Notes: generated by a model not told the origin, from the sequence alone. DNA of 62,500 nucleotides from Collinsella aerofaciens (GCF_015546965.1 NZ_JADMUF010000006.1:1-62500); one strand, 5' to 3'. Counted from the stretch's first letter, positions 18,040-26,280 are shown. Program-made: numbers and translations.

Positions 18040-18115
18040 TTCTTGACTTTTGAAATCGAGGGTAAAATCGCAGGATTCATTTTTGGTTAAACGCATAACT
18101 AAATCGCATAACCAA
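18040..18115 (+). promoter_or_regulatory. candidate promoter and operator of the PTS/transketolase operon
   Basis: Within the 415-base gap 17861-18275, a TAAAAT (18063-18068) lies 17 bases after TTCTTG (18040-18045) and overlaps a TTGACT. Downstream is an inverted repeat TTGGTTA (18083-18089) and TAACCAA (18109-18115) that contains two direct copies of CGCATAAC 13 bases apart (18092 and 18105). Its position just after the start of transcription suits the operator of the divergent LacI regulator. The remaining ~160 bases to the PTS gene hold nothing I recognise. Confidence 0.45.
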
Positions 18116-18275
18116 CGCTCTGACCTGCGCGTTTACCGAAATAAGCTGGCATTAAGAAAAACGAGCACCTATATTGGTCTTGTCGAAAAGACAGCAAGTC
18201 CAAACGGCAGGGGATGCTCCGGAGGCCTCCGCAAACGGTGTCTTGCGCACGCAACTCTATGAAAAGAGGGAAGCA

Positions 18276-19748
18276 ATGAAGATCGTAGGCGTTGCCGCCT
18301 GTACTGTGGGTATCGCCCACACGTATATGGCCCAGAAGGCGATTCAGGATGAATGCGCCGCCCGTGGCATCGAGTGCAAGGTCGAGGCTCAGGGTGGCCT
18401 GGGTATCGAGAATGAGCTCACGCAGGAAGACGTGGACTCCGCCGACCTGGTCCTGGAGTCCGTCGACGTGGGTGTCGAGAACGAGGACCGTTTTGAGCAG
18501 AAGATGGCCGAGGGCAAGTTCCTGAAGGTCGGCACCTCGGATGTAATCGCCGATCCGGTAAAGATCATCGACCAGGCCATTGAGATCATCAAGGCGACGG
18601 GTGGCGCCGTTGACGCGCCCAAGGCCGAGGCCAAGGCAGAGAAGAAGGCCGTCTCCGCTGCCCCGCAGGCCCCGACACCGGCGTCCAAGCAGTCTATCTT
18701 TGCCGATCCTGGCAAGACGCTGCTCAATGCATTCAATACCGGCGTTTCCTATTTTATCCCCATCGTCGTTATCGGCGGCGTGTTTCTTGCCTTCTCGCTG
18801 GCATCCGGTACCGCCGGCGCCAACGGCATGGAGGTTACGAACCCGCTGATGGTGAGCCTTAACACCATCGGCATGGCCGGCATCTCCATGATGATCCCGG
18901 TGCTTGCGGCATACATCTCCTACTCGATGGCCGGCAAGCCCGCGCTCGCCCCCGGTTTTGTCCTGGGCTACCTGGTCAACAACGCTGTCGTTACCCCTAA
19001 CGGCAACAGCGTTTCGACCGGCTTCTTGGGCGCCATGATCATGGCGGTCATCTGCGGCTACTTTGTCCGCTGGATGAAGACCTGGAAGGTCAACAACACC
19101 ATCCAGACCATCATGCCCATCCTGATCATCCCGATTCTGACCTCGCTTGTCCTGGGCATGGCCTATATCTACATCCTGGCCACGCCGCTTGGCTTTGTGA
19201 TGGACTGGCTCACCGGCGTGCTCGGCAGCCTGCAGGGCGGTTCCGCAGTTGTCCTGGGTCTGGTCATTGGCGTTATGACCGCCTTCGATATGGGTGGCCC
19301 CATCAACAAGACCGCCTCGACCTTCACCATGGCCATCATGGCCTCCGGTATCTACGGTCCTAACGGTATGTTCCGCGTCGCCGTCGCCGTTCCCCCGATC
19401 GCCTGTGGCCTCGCTGCGCTCATCGCCAAGAACAAGTTCGATGACGCTGACCGCCAGATGGGCATCTCCGCGCTGTTCATGGGCTGCATCGGTATTACCG
19501 AGGGCGCTATCCCCTTCGCGGTCAAGGACCTCGGTCACACCCTGCCCGGCATTTGCATCGGCTCTGCCGTGGGTGCGGCACTTGCCGCCTTCCAGGGCAT
19601 CGACTGCTACGTCCCGCACGGTGGCTTTATCGTCGCCCTTGCCACCAACAACGTCGCGCTGTTCTGCCTGGACATCGTGATTGGCGCCGTGGTCGCCGCT
19701 GCAATCCTGATTGCCATGAAGCCCACGCTCGATAAGCAGGCCAAGTAA
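18276..19748 (+). CDS. fructose-family PTS transporter, fused EIIB-EIIC
   Basis: A 490-residue sugar permease that imports and phosphorylates its substrate. EIIB is residues 1-100, with the phospho-accepting Cys9 in VAACTVGIAHTYMA. A Glu/Lys/Ala/Pro linker follows (about 108-135), then EIIC with about ten membrane segments and the sugar-binding motif GITEGAIPFA. It is a member of the fructose/mannitol/2-O-mannosyl-glycerate class. The start at 18276 follows GAGGGAAG. The matching EIIA is the last gene of the operon, at 23819. The substrate cannot be named; the metabolic genes downstream suggest a pentose, pentitol or ketohexose. Confidence 0.92.
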   Translation: MKIVGVAACTVGIAHTYMAQKAIQDECAARGIECKVEAQGGLGIENELTQEDVDSADLVLESVDVGVENEDRFEQKMAEGKFLKVGTSDVIADPVKIIDQAIEIIKATGGAVDAPKAEAKAEKKAVSAAPQAPTPASKQSIFADPGKTLLNAFNTGVSYFIPIVVIGGVFLAFSLASGTAGANGMEVTNPLMVSLNTIGMAGISMMIPVLAAYISYSMAGKPALAPGFVLGYLVNNAVVTPNGNSVSTGFLGAMIMAVICGYFVRWMKTWKVNNTIQTIMPILIIPILTSLVLGMAYIYILATPLGFVMDWLTGVLGSLQGGSAVVLGLVIGVMTAFDMGGPINKTASTFTMAIMASGIYGPNGMFRVAVAVPPIACGLAALIAKNKFDDADRQMGISALFMGCIGITEGAIPFAVKDLGHTLPGICIGSAVGAALAAFQGIDCYVPHGGFIVALATNNVALFCLDIVIGAVVAAAILIAMKPTLDKQAK

Positions 19749-19762
19749 ACCTTTAAGGACTC

Positions 19763-19800
19763 CGGTTGTGCGGAGGGATGGATTTGACTCCGCACAACCG
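19763..19800 (+). other. perfect 13-bp hairpin between EIIBC and aldolase genes
   Basis: CGGTTGTGCGGAG (19763-19775) pairs perfectly with 19788-19800 around a 12-base loop, with no T-run. A weaker stem (GGGCCCA with TGGGTCCC) follows near 19836. Inside an operon such stems often mark mRNA processing or partial termination that adjusts EIIBC relative to downstream enzymes. Confidence 0.55.
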
Positions 19801-19892
19801 CCCCTACACAACAAAATCCATCCGTACTGATAGGGCCCACATCTGGGTCCCAGGGAACTTTTGTCAAAAATCCTCTGGAGAAGGAGAACAAA

Positions 19893-21167
19893 ATGTCCAA
19901 CCTCACCATCCGCCAGGCCGTTCAGGGCATGCTCAAGCTGCAGGATAGCGGCGATCACGCAACCATGGTCGGCATTGGCCCCATGAGCCCCAACCTGATT
20001 CAGGCCGTGTTCGAGCTTGCCAAGGACGAGGATTTCCCGCCCATGTTTATCGCCAGCCGCAACCAGGTCGATATGGACGAGATGGGCGCCGGCTACGTCA
20101 ACGGTTGGGACCAGACGCGCTTTGCCGCCGACATCAAGAAGGTTGCCGACGAGGTGGGTTACACCGGCCCGTACTACCTGTGCCGCGATCACGGCGGTCC
20201 GTGGCAGCGCGACGAGGAGCGTAACGCCCACCTGCCCGAGGACGAGGCCATGGAGCTCGCTCGCAAGTCCTTCGTCGCCGACATGGAGGCAGGCTTTGAC
20301 CTGCTGATGGTCGACCCCACCAAGGACCCCTATCAGATCGGCAAGGTTATTCCGCTCGACGTGGTGCTTCGCCGCACGATCGATCTTATCGACTACCTTG
20401 AGCAGTACCGTCGCGAGCATAACCTGCCCGAGGTCGCCTATGAGGTCGGTACCGAGGAGACCAATGGCGGCTTGACCTCTACCGATAAGTACGAGGAGTT
20501 CATTTCTCAGCTGCAGCCCGAGCTCGAGAAGCGCGGCTGCCCCATGCCCACCTTTATCGTCGGTCAGACCGGTACGCTCACCCGTTGGACCGAGCAGGTT
20601 GGCCATTACAACTTTAAGAACGCCCGCGAGCTCGCCGACATGGCAAAGCGCTACGGCGTGGGCCTGAAGGAGCACAACGCCGACTACCTGGACGACGCGA
20701 CGCTGCTCGAGCACATCCCGGCTCACGTGACGGCCTCCAATGTCGCCCCTCAGTACGGCACCGAGGAGACCCGCGCCTACCTCAAGCTCTGCGCTACCGA
20801 GCAGATCCTGGTCGACAACGGCCTGTGTGACGATCCCTCCGACCTGTATCACACGCTGTTGGTCAAGGCCATCAAGACCGAGCGCTGGCGCAAGTGGATG
20901 ACTGGCGACGACGTCAACCTGCAGGTCGACGACATTCTTGCCGACGATGAGCTCAGCCTGAAGATCCTGGATGTCTCCGGTCACTATGCGTTCAACGATC
21001 CTGAGGTCAAGGAGCAGGTCGAGAAGCTCTACCGCAACCTCGCCGCTCAGGACATCGACGGCAAGCGCTTTGTCATCGAGCACATCAAGCGCCCGATCAA
21101 GCAGTACGTCGTCGGTCTTAACCTCAAGGGCGTCACGACCCGCATCGAGGCCGCTCTTGCCGAGTAA
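19893..21167 (+). CDS. KbaZ/GatZ-like tagatose-bisphosphate aldolase subunit
   Basis: A 424-residue protein of the D-tagatose-1,6-bisphosphate aldolase non-catalytic subunit family (GatZ/KbaZ, usually about 420 residues). Recognisable segments are YYLCRDHGGPWQRDEE, MVDPTKD, YEVGTEETNGGLT, VGQTGTLTR and SNVAPQYGTEETRAYL. In enteric bacteria this subunit stabilises the catalytic class II aldolase GatY/KbaY. No GatY/KbaY is encoded nearby, so here it may act alone or in another reaction. GAGAAGGAG precedes the ATG. It is the second gene of the PTS operon. Confidence 0.85.
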   Translation: MSNLTIRQAVQGMLKLQDSGDHATMVGIGPMSPNLIQAVFELAKDEDFPPMFIASRNQVDMDEMGAGYVNGWDQTRFAADIKKVADEVGYTGPYYLCRDHGGPWQRDEERNAHLPEDEAMELARKSFVADMEAGFDLLMVDPTKDPYQIGKVIPLDVVLRRTIDLIDYLEQYRREHNLPEVAYEVGTEETNGGLTSTDKYEEFISQLQPELEKRGCPMPTFIVGQTGTLTRWTEQVGHYNFKNARELADMAKRYGVGLKEHNADYLDDATLLEHIPAHVTASNVAPQYGTEETRAYLKLCATEQILVDNGLCDDPSDLYHTLLVKAIKTERWRKWMTGDDVNLQVDDILADDELSLKILDVSGHYAFNDPEVKEQVEKLYRNLAAQDIDGKRFVIEHIKRPIKQYVVGLNLKGVTTRIEAALAE

Positions 21168-21224
21168 GTAGCTTTTCCTACGCGACGCCGGGCCTGGGGC
21201 ATGTCCCAGCTGCAGGCCCGGTAC

Positions 21225-21255
21225 ATGGGACAAAGGGGCAGTCCCTTTGTCCCAT
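21225..21255. repeat. 13-bp palindrome with GGGACAAAGGG core
   Basis: ATGGGACAAAGGG (21225-21237) is the exact reverse complement of 21243-21255, loop GCAGT, followed by TCTTTT. Just upstream CCGGGCCTG (21188-21196) pairs with CAGGCCCGG (21213-21221). Both lie between the aldolase and transaldolase genes. The second resembles the other GGGACA-core repeats of this window and may also act as a terminator or attenuator. Confidence 0.7.
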
Positions 21256-21291
21256 TCTTTTGAGTTTTAGCTTCCTTTGAAGGGGTTCACC

Positions 21292-21975
21292 ATGAAGTTC
21301 TTTATCGATACCGCCAATCTGGACGAGATTGCCGAGGCCAAGAGCTGGGGCTGCCTGGCCGGTGTTACCACCAACCCGTCCCTGTACGCCAAGACCGGCG
21401 GCAAGCTTGCCGACTTTGAGCCGCATATGCTCAAGATTGCCGAGCTCTGCGAGGGCCTGCCCGTGTCCGCCGAGTCTACCGCGACCACTGCCGAGGGTAT
21501 GATCGAGGAGGGCAAGCGCCTTGCCGCCCTCGCCCCCAACATCGTGGTCAAGCTTCCCGTGTGCGAGGCCGGCCTTGCCGCCTGCCGTGCGCTGGCCGAT
21601 GCTGGCGTGCGCGTCAACATGACGCTCGTCTTCTCGCCGACGCAGGCCCTTATGGCCGCCAACGCCGGTGCTCGCTACATCAGCCCGTTTGTCGGTCGTT
21701 TCGACGACATCGCCGAGGACGGTATCTCGCAGCTCGACAACGTCGTGACCTGCATTAAGAACTACGACTGGACGGGCAAGAACGTCGACGACACCGTCGA
21801 GATCATCACCGCCTCGGTTCGTACGCCCAACCACGTAACCCAGGCCGCGCTGCTTGGCGCCGATATCGCGACCGTGCCCATGGCAGCCCTTAAGAAGTGC
21901 CTGCACCATCCGCTGACCGATCAGGGCCTTGCCTCGTTCGAGGCCGACTGGCAGAAGGTCGTCGCTCAGGCTTAA
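21292..21975 (+). CDS. transaldolase / fructose-6-phosphate aldolase family
   Basis: A 227-residue short transaldolase (TalC/FSA size class). It begins MKFFIDTANLDEI and contains GVTTNPSL, the Schiff-base lysine in NIVVKLPV, and ISPFVGRFDD. It transfers or cleaves a dihydroxyacetone unit between sugar phosphates. The family cannot be split into transaldolase or F6P aldolase by eye. The ATG at 21292 follows GAAGGGG; a TTG start at 21277 is less likely. It is in an operon with a split transketolase, giving a complete non-oxidative pentose-phosphate set. Confidence 0.92.
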   Translation: MKFFIDTANLDEIAEAKSWGCLAGVTTNPSLYAKTGGKLADFEPHMLKIAELCEGLPVSAESTATTAEGMIEEGKRLAALAPNIVVKLPVCEAGLAACRALADAGVRVNMTLVFSPTQALMAANAGARYISPFVGRFDDIAEDGISQLDNVVTCIKNYDWTGKNVDDTVEIITASVRTPNHVTQAALLGADIATVPMAALKKCLHHPLTDQGLASFEADWQKVVAQA

Positions 21976-22038
21976 CGAGTGGATTGCCCCGGCATCGTGT
22001 CATCCGGTGCCGGGGTTGTTCTCAAGAGAGGAATTCGT

Positions 22039-22869
22039 ATGACCAACCAGGAGCTGGCGAAGGTCGCCAATGAGGTCAGGAAGGGTGTCGTGACTGCGGT
22101 TCACGCGGCCAAGTCGGGACACCCGGGTGGATCGCTCGGTGCTGCCGACATCATGACGTATCTGTACTTTGAGGAAATGAATATCGATCCTGCCGACCCT
22201 CACAAGGCCGATCGCGATCGCTTTGTGCTCTCCAAGGGTCACGCGGCGCCGGGCCTGTATTCGGTGTTGGCAAATCGCGGCTATTTTCCCGTCGAAGAGC
22301 TCGAGACGCTCCGCCATATTGGCAGCCGACTGCAGGGCCATCCCAACATGAACGACGCCCCTGGCATCGATATGTCCACCGGATCGCTCGGTCAGGGCAT
22401 CTCTGCTGCAGTTGGAATGGCGCTTGCCGCTAAGCACTGGGGCGACGGCTACCGTGTCTACACGTTGCTGGGCGACGGTGAGTGCGAGGAAGGCCAGGTG
22501 TGGGAGGCGGCCATGTTCGCCGGCAACCATGCACTCGACAATCTTGTTGCCGTCGTCGACCACAACGGCTTGCAGATTGACGGCACGATCGATGAGGTCA
22601 ACTCGGCCATGCCGCTCGCTGACAAGTTCCGCGCCTTTAAGTGGCATGTGATCGAGCTCGCCGACGGTAACGACATGGCGCAGATTGCCGCCGCCTTTGC
22701 CGAGGCCCGCAAAGTGAGCGACTCGCCCGTGGCCATTATCGCCGAGACGGTGAAGGGCAAGGGCGTCTCCTTTATGGAAAACCAGGTGGGCTGGCACGGC
22801 AAGGCACCCAACGATGAACAGTTTGAGCAGGCCATGGCCGAGCTCGCAGCAGCAGGGGAGGAGCTCTAA
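22039..22869 (+). CDS. transketolase, N-terminal (thiamine-diphosphate/PP) subunit
   Basis: A 276-residue half-transketolase holding the PP domain: HAAKSGHPGGSLGAADI, LSKGHAAPGLYS, the ThDP/Mg motif GDGECEEGQVWEA...NNL-like VDHNGLQIDG, and TVKGKGVSFME. Split transketolases of this type work as heterodimers with the following gene. The start at 22039 follows AGAGAGG; a longer frame from 21979 has no good site. The stop overlaps the ATG of the next gene (TAATG), which supports a true two-subunit enzyme rather than a frameshift. Confidence 0.94.
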   Translation: MTNQELAKVANEVRKGVVTAVHAAKSGHPGGSLGAADIMTYLYFEEMNIDPADPHKADRDRFVLSKGHAAPGLYSVLANRGYFPVEELETLRHIGSRLQGHPNMNDAPGIDMSTGSLGQGISAAVGMALAAKHWGDGYRVYTLLGDGECEEGQVWEAAMFAGNHALDNLVAVVDHNGLQIDGTIDEVNSAMPLADKFRAFKWHVIELADGNDMAQIAAAFAEARKVSDSPVAIIAETVKGKGVSFMENQVGWHGKAPNDEQFEQAMAELAAAGEEL

Positions 22870-23807
22870 TGGCAGACGTCAAGAAAGTCGCCACGCGCGT
22901 TAGCTATGGCGAGGCACTTGTCGAGCTGGGCAATGAGCGCGATGACTTTGTGGTTCTCGATGCCGACCTGGCCGCCGCCACGCAGACCGGTAAGTTTAAG
23001 GCTGCGCACCCTGAGCGCTTCTACGACGCCGGCATCGCCGAGAGCAACCTGATGGGTCTTGCCGCCGGCATCGCGACCACGGGCCGCGTTGCTTTTGCGA
23101 GCACCTTTGCGATGTTTGCCGCCGGTCGCGCCTACGAGCAGGTCCGCAATTCCATTGGCTACCCGCACCTCAACGTCAAGATTGGCGCTACCCATGCCGG
23201 CATTTCGGTGGGCGAGGACGGCGCCACGCACCAGTGCTGCGAGGATATCGCACTCATGCGCACGATTCCGGGTATGACGGTGGTCGTTCCCGCCGACGAC
23301 GTCGAGGCTCGTGCCTGTGTGCGCGCCGCCTATGAGTTTGAGGGCCCGGTTTACATGCGCTTCGGCCGCCTGGCAACACCGGTCATTAACGATCGCGAGG
23401 ACTATGAGTTCAAGATTGGTCGCGGCGTGGTCGTGCGCGAGGGGTCCGATGTGACCATCATCGCTTGTGGCCTTATGGTCGCCGAGGCGCTTGAGGCTGC
23501 CGAGGCGCTCGCTGCCGATGGCATCGAAGCCGAGGTCATCAATATGCATACGATCAAGCCGCTCGATGAACGCCTGGTTGTAGCCAGCGCCAAGAAGACC
23601 GGTCGCGTGGTTACCGCCGAGGAGCATTCGATTATCGGCGGTCTTGGCGAGGCAGTTGCCGGCGTGCTCGCGGAGCAGCATCCAGTGCCGATGCGTCGCG
23701 TCGGCGTGCGCGATGTGTACGGTGAATCCGGCCCTGCGGTTGATCTGCTGCACAAGTACGGTTTGGACGCCGGCGGCATCGAAGCTGCGGTCAGGTCCGT
23801 GTTGTAA
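22869..23807 (+). CDS. transketolase, C-terminal (pyrimidine-binding) subunit
   Basis: A 312-residue partner of the upstream gene, carrying the pyrimidine-binding and C-terminal domains. GIAESNLMGLAAGIA includes the catalytic Glu that activates thiamine diphosphate. TFAMFAAGRAYEQVRN and IGATHAGISVGEDGATHQ are also family motifs. Together the two subunits move two-carbon units between pentose, tetrose and hexose phosphates. The one-base overlap with the upstream gene keeps production balanced. Confidence 0.94.
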   Translation: MADVKKVATRVSYGEALVELGNERDDFVVLDADLAAATQTGKFKAAHPERFYDAGIAESNLMGLAAGIATTGRVAFASTFAMFAAGRAYEQVRNSIGYPHLNVKIGATHAGISVGEDGATHQCCEDIALMRTIPGMTVVVPADDVEARACVRAAYEFEGPVYMRFGRLATPVINDREDYEFKIGRGVVVREGSDVTIIACGLMVAEALEAAEALAADGIEAEVINMHTIKPLDERLVVASAKKTGRVVTAEEHSIIGGLGEAVAGVLAEQHPVPMRRVGVRDVYGESGPAVDLLHKYGLDAGGIEAAVRSVL

Positions 23808-23818
23808 GGAAGGTTTTC

Positions 23819-24271
23819 ATGGGATTTGTATCTGCCAACCAAGTGACGATAGGGTATACCGCCGCCTCGCGCGAGGACGCCCTGCATTATTTGTCCGAGC
23901 AGGCAATCGAACTCGGCTTTGCCGATGACGCATCTGCCGTAGAGGCTGCCTTTATTGCTCGCGAGAACGAGGCCGAGACCGGGCTTGTCGCCGGTTTTGC
24001 CGTTCCGCATGCCAAGAGCGATGCGATCCATACGCCGGGTGTGGCCGTGCTCAAGCTGTCCGAGCCTGTTGAGTGGCCGAGCTTTGATGGCGTACCCGTC
24101 GATGTGGCGCTCGCGCTGTACGTGCCCGCCGGCGAGGCCGGAACCACGCATCTGCGCCTGCTCTCCAAAGCTGCCGTGATGCTGATGGACGCAGGCTTCC
24201 GTGACAAAGTGCGTGCGAGCACCGATCCTGTTGAGATTGCGGAGCTCATCAATAGCGGACTCGAAGACTAG
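23819..24271 (+). CDS. fructose-family PTS EIIA component
   Basis: A 150-residue phosphocarrier with the active-site histidine in FAVPHAKSDAI, the standard EIIA-Fru motif. It takes phosphate from HPr and passes it to EIIB of the operon's first gene. Having EIIA last and EIIBC first brackets the metabolic enzymes. AAGGAAGG precedes the ATG, 11 bases after the transketolase stop. Confidence 0.93.
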   Translation: MGFVSANQVTIGYTAASREDALHYLSEQAIELGFADDASAVEAAFIARENEAETGLVAGFAVPHAKSDAIHTPGVAVLKLSEPVEWPSFDGVPVDVALALYVPAGEAGTTHLRLLSKAAVMLMDAGFRDKVRASTDPVEIAELINSGLED

Positions 24272-24312
24272 AACAGTCATCCCGTTCAATCAATTGATCC
24301 TTCTCCAAGGAA

Positions 24313-24350
24313 AAGGGCCGCGACGCCGTATGGGTGTCACGGCCCTATTT
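24313..24350 (+). terminator. terminator of the PTS/transketolase operon
   Basis: AGGGCCG (24314-24320) pairs with CGGCCCT (24340-24346), extended inward past one mismatch, followed by ATTT. It is placed 42 bases after the EIIA stop. Confidence 0.7.
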
Positions 24351-24401
24351 GCGTTTCCCCAGATAAAACCTGCCAAAATAAACCTGTCCCTTATTGACAG
24401 G
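24351..24401. repeat. REP-like element, copy A
   Basis: Bases 24351-24390 (GCGTTTCCCCAGATAAAACC...CTGTCCC) are identical over 40 bases to the reverse complement of 27569-27608 and match 36 of 40 bases at 29731-29770. The element folds as a hairpin with CCTGCCAAAA as one arm and GGGACAGG in the loop. It is non-coding. Confidence 0.88.
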
Positions 24402-24438
24402 TCAGTTAACGCAGTCCAGGTTGAGCATATGCGAGCGA

Positions 24439-24538
24439 GCGGGCTCCGGGTGCGGTAAGGTGACGTGAAACAAGCGGGCGCTGACCTTTTGGTCGCGCCC
24501 GTGAAGTTGAACGTCAGATTGCCGTGCCCGGAGCCCGC
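24439..24538. repeat. 100-base long imperfect hairpin
   Basis: The outer arms GCGGGCTCCGGG (24439-24450) and CCCGGAGCCCGC (24527-24538) pair perfectly and continue through GCGGTAA/TTGCCG and TGACGT/ACGTCA. An inner stem-loop uses CGGGCG and GACC-TTTT-GGTC at 24475-24501. A further perfect 11-bp stem, GTTACGCCGTT with AACGGCGTAAC, follows at about 24550-24576, next to the larE stop. No T-run follows either on the plus strand. This could be a structured RNA or a non-coding repeat. Confidence 0.7.
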
Positions 24539-24578
24539 GCAGCGCCGAGCAGTTACGCCGTTTGTAAAACGGCGTAAC

Positions 24579-25457
24579 CTAAAGGTTCATGTTGCCGTGG
24601 ATGTAGGGGGTGACCTCGGGGGAGATATGGCCGCAGCCCAGCTCGCGCAGCGCGGACTCGATAATGGCGGGCAGCGGGGTCTTGCCCTTGTCGTCGACGG
24701 CGGCACCGCCGAGGGTGGCAATCTTGGCAACATCTGCGGGTGCGGCCTCGATATGCATGCAGCCGCCGACCAGGCGTGCGCGTACCTGTGCCAGATCAAG
24801 ATCGTGCAGGTAATCCTCGCAGGCGCGGATTAAATCGACTTTCTCGCGCGTAAGCTCCTCGCCCGTGGGGACGCGGGTGGCAAGACATGCTCCCGCCGGT
24901 AGGTTCCAAACGGGATAGCCCCATGCGCGCAGCAGCTCGCGCTCTTCGTCCTTGGTAAAGCCGACCTCCATAAGGGGTGAGCGTACGCCGAGCTCTTCTG
25001 CCGCACGCATGCCGGGGCGGTAGTCACCGCGATCGCTTGCATTGCTGCCATCGATGACGGTGGGAAAGCCGAGCGACTTGGCGTGGTTGACGATGGCGGT
25101 AAAGCCGGCGTGCTTGCAGTGGTAGCAGCGATTGGCATCGTTGCAGGCTACTTGGGGGAGCTGCAACTGATCCACCGAAAGATTGAGCACGGGGAGCTTA
25201 AAATGCGGCCCCTCATTGGCCTGCCCATCAACGGACTGCTCAAACGAAGCCTGCTCGGGCGTGCCGATGAGCGGCGTGGTGAGATGGACGAGGAGGGTAT
25301 TGGTAGGCATGATGCGGGCGCATACGGCGGCCAAAAAGCTGCTGTCAACGCCGCCGGAAAACCCGATAGCCACGCGTCCGTATGCCAAAAGCAGCTGTTC
25401 GAGCGCCGATAGCTTGTCTTGAAGCTCCTCTGCGGGTGCCGTGGTGTCTAAAATCAT
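24579..25457 (-). CDS. larE: ATP-dependent sacrificial sulfur transferase LarE
   Basis: A 292-residue PP-loop enzyme. In lactate racemase cofactor synthesis LarE adenylates a pyridinium dicarboxylate and donates sulfur from its own cysteine. Seen here: PP-loop FSGGVDSSFLA, NRCYHCKHAGF, and PAGACLATRVPTGEE, whose Cys matches the sacrificial cysteine position. No larA, larB or larC lies nearby, so partners must be elsewhere or the protein serves another pathway. AAGGAT precedes the ATG. It is divergent from the HAD gene. Confidence 0.87.
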   Translation of the reverse strand: MILDTTAPAEELQDKLSALEQLLLAYGRVAIGFSGGVDSSFLAAVCARIMPTNTLLVHLTTPLIGTPEQASFEQSVDGQANEGPHFKLPVLNLSVDQLQLPQVACNDANRCYHCKHAGFTAIVNHAKSLGFPTVIDGSNASDRGDYRPGMRAAEELGVRSPLMEVGFTKDEERELLRAWGYPVWNLPAGACLATRVPTGEELTREKVDLIRACEDYLHDLDLAQVRARLVGGCMHIEAAPADVAKIATLGGAAVDDKGKTPLPAIIESALRELGCGHISPEVTPYIHGNMNL

Positions 25458-25552
25458 GAAACGATCCTTATCGTTGAGTACTCGATCGAAAACTATAATC
25501 CTAATGCGTTACTTGTCATAAGACTTCTATCTGTGTACGAAAGTGCAATATG

Positions 25553-25569
25553 GTATATACGTTATATAC
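25553..25569. promoter_or_regulatory. 17-bp palindrome between larE and HAD gene
   Basis: GTATATA-CGT-TATATAC has perfect 7-bp arms. It sits in the 172-base divergent promoter region and could be an operator for either gene. Confidence 0.45.
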
Positions 25570-25629
25570 AAGTTGCCAAATGCGGTAGAGTTGCAGCAAC
25601 GTGACAGCGAGAGTCGATGGGGGACCGAT

Positions 25630-26280
25630 ATGATCAAGGCTGTTATTTTTGACATGGATGGAACGCTGGTCGATACCGAGCGTTTGGGGATTAAGGCCTG
25701 GAAGGCAGGCGCCGCTGAGCTGGGGCTCGCGATTGATGAAGCGCTGATCCATCAGTTTATCGGCCGCACGCTGCCCGATGTTATGGATATCCTCGATAAG
25801 CATTATGGCAGCCACGAAACCACCGAGGCGATCTATCGTCGCCACAAGGAGATTCGCGACGAGATGGTCAAGACCGAACTGGAACTTAAGGCCGGCGCCG
25901 CCGAGTGCCTAGACGAGCTGCTGGCTGCGGGCTATCACGTTGGTCTAGCGACGTCGTCGCGCCTCGTTACGGCCGAGCGCAACCTTAAGATGGTTGGCCT
26001 CTTTGACAAGTTTGAAACGGTAACGTGTGGCGAGGACGTCGTGCACGGCAAGCCCGACCCCGAGATGTATCTGCTCGCCTGCGAGCGCGCGGGCTTTGCT
26101 CCCGAGGAATGTGCCGTGGTCGAGGATTCGCGCAACGGCTGCGTCTCGGGCATTACGGCCGGCTGCCATGTCTTTGCCGTCCCCGATATCGTGCCGCTGC
26201 CGCAGGACGTGGTGGATGGCTGCGAGGCCGTGCTCGATACGCTGTTCGATCTGGCGGCGGCAATCAAGGCTGTGCGCTAG
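25630..26280 (+). CDS. HAD-family phosphatase (beta-phosphoglucomutase-like)
   Basis: A 216-residue haloacid-dehalogenase hydrolase. Motif I is FDMDGTLVDTE with the nucleophilic aspartate, motif II is in LATSSRL, the conserved lysine is in GKPDPEMYL, and motif IV is VVEDSRNG. A helical cap follows motif I, so it belongs to the subfamily that includes beta-phosphoglucomutase and sugar-phosphate phosphatases. The substrate is not predictable. The start at 25630 follows GGGGGA; a longer frame from 25543 would include the palindrome. It is transcribed alone. Confidence 0.88.
   Translation: MIKAVIFDMDGTLVDTERLGIKAWKAGAAELGLAIDEALIHQFIGRTLPDVMDILDKHYGSHETTEAIYRRHKEIRDEMVKTELELKAGAAECLDELLAAGYHVGLATSSRLVTAERNLKMVGLFDKFETVTCGEDVVHGKPDPEMYLLACERAGFAPEECAVVEDSRNGCVSGITAGCHVFAVPDIVPLPQDVVDGCEAVLDTLFDLAAAIKAVR

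Noticed and set aside
18099-21233. Long minus-strand frame (1044 codons) across the PTS and aldolase genes
   Set aside because: The plus strand encodes clear EIIBC and KbaZ-like proteins with ribosome sites; the reverse frame has low-complexity His/Gly/Asp sequence typical of a shadow.
22039-23807. Split transketolase as a frameshifted single gene
   Set aside because: The two parts meet with a TAATG overlap, each has the usual length of a half-transketolase subunit, and the split form is common in Gram-positive bacteria and archaea.
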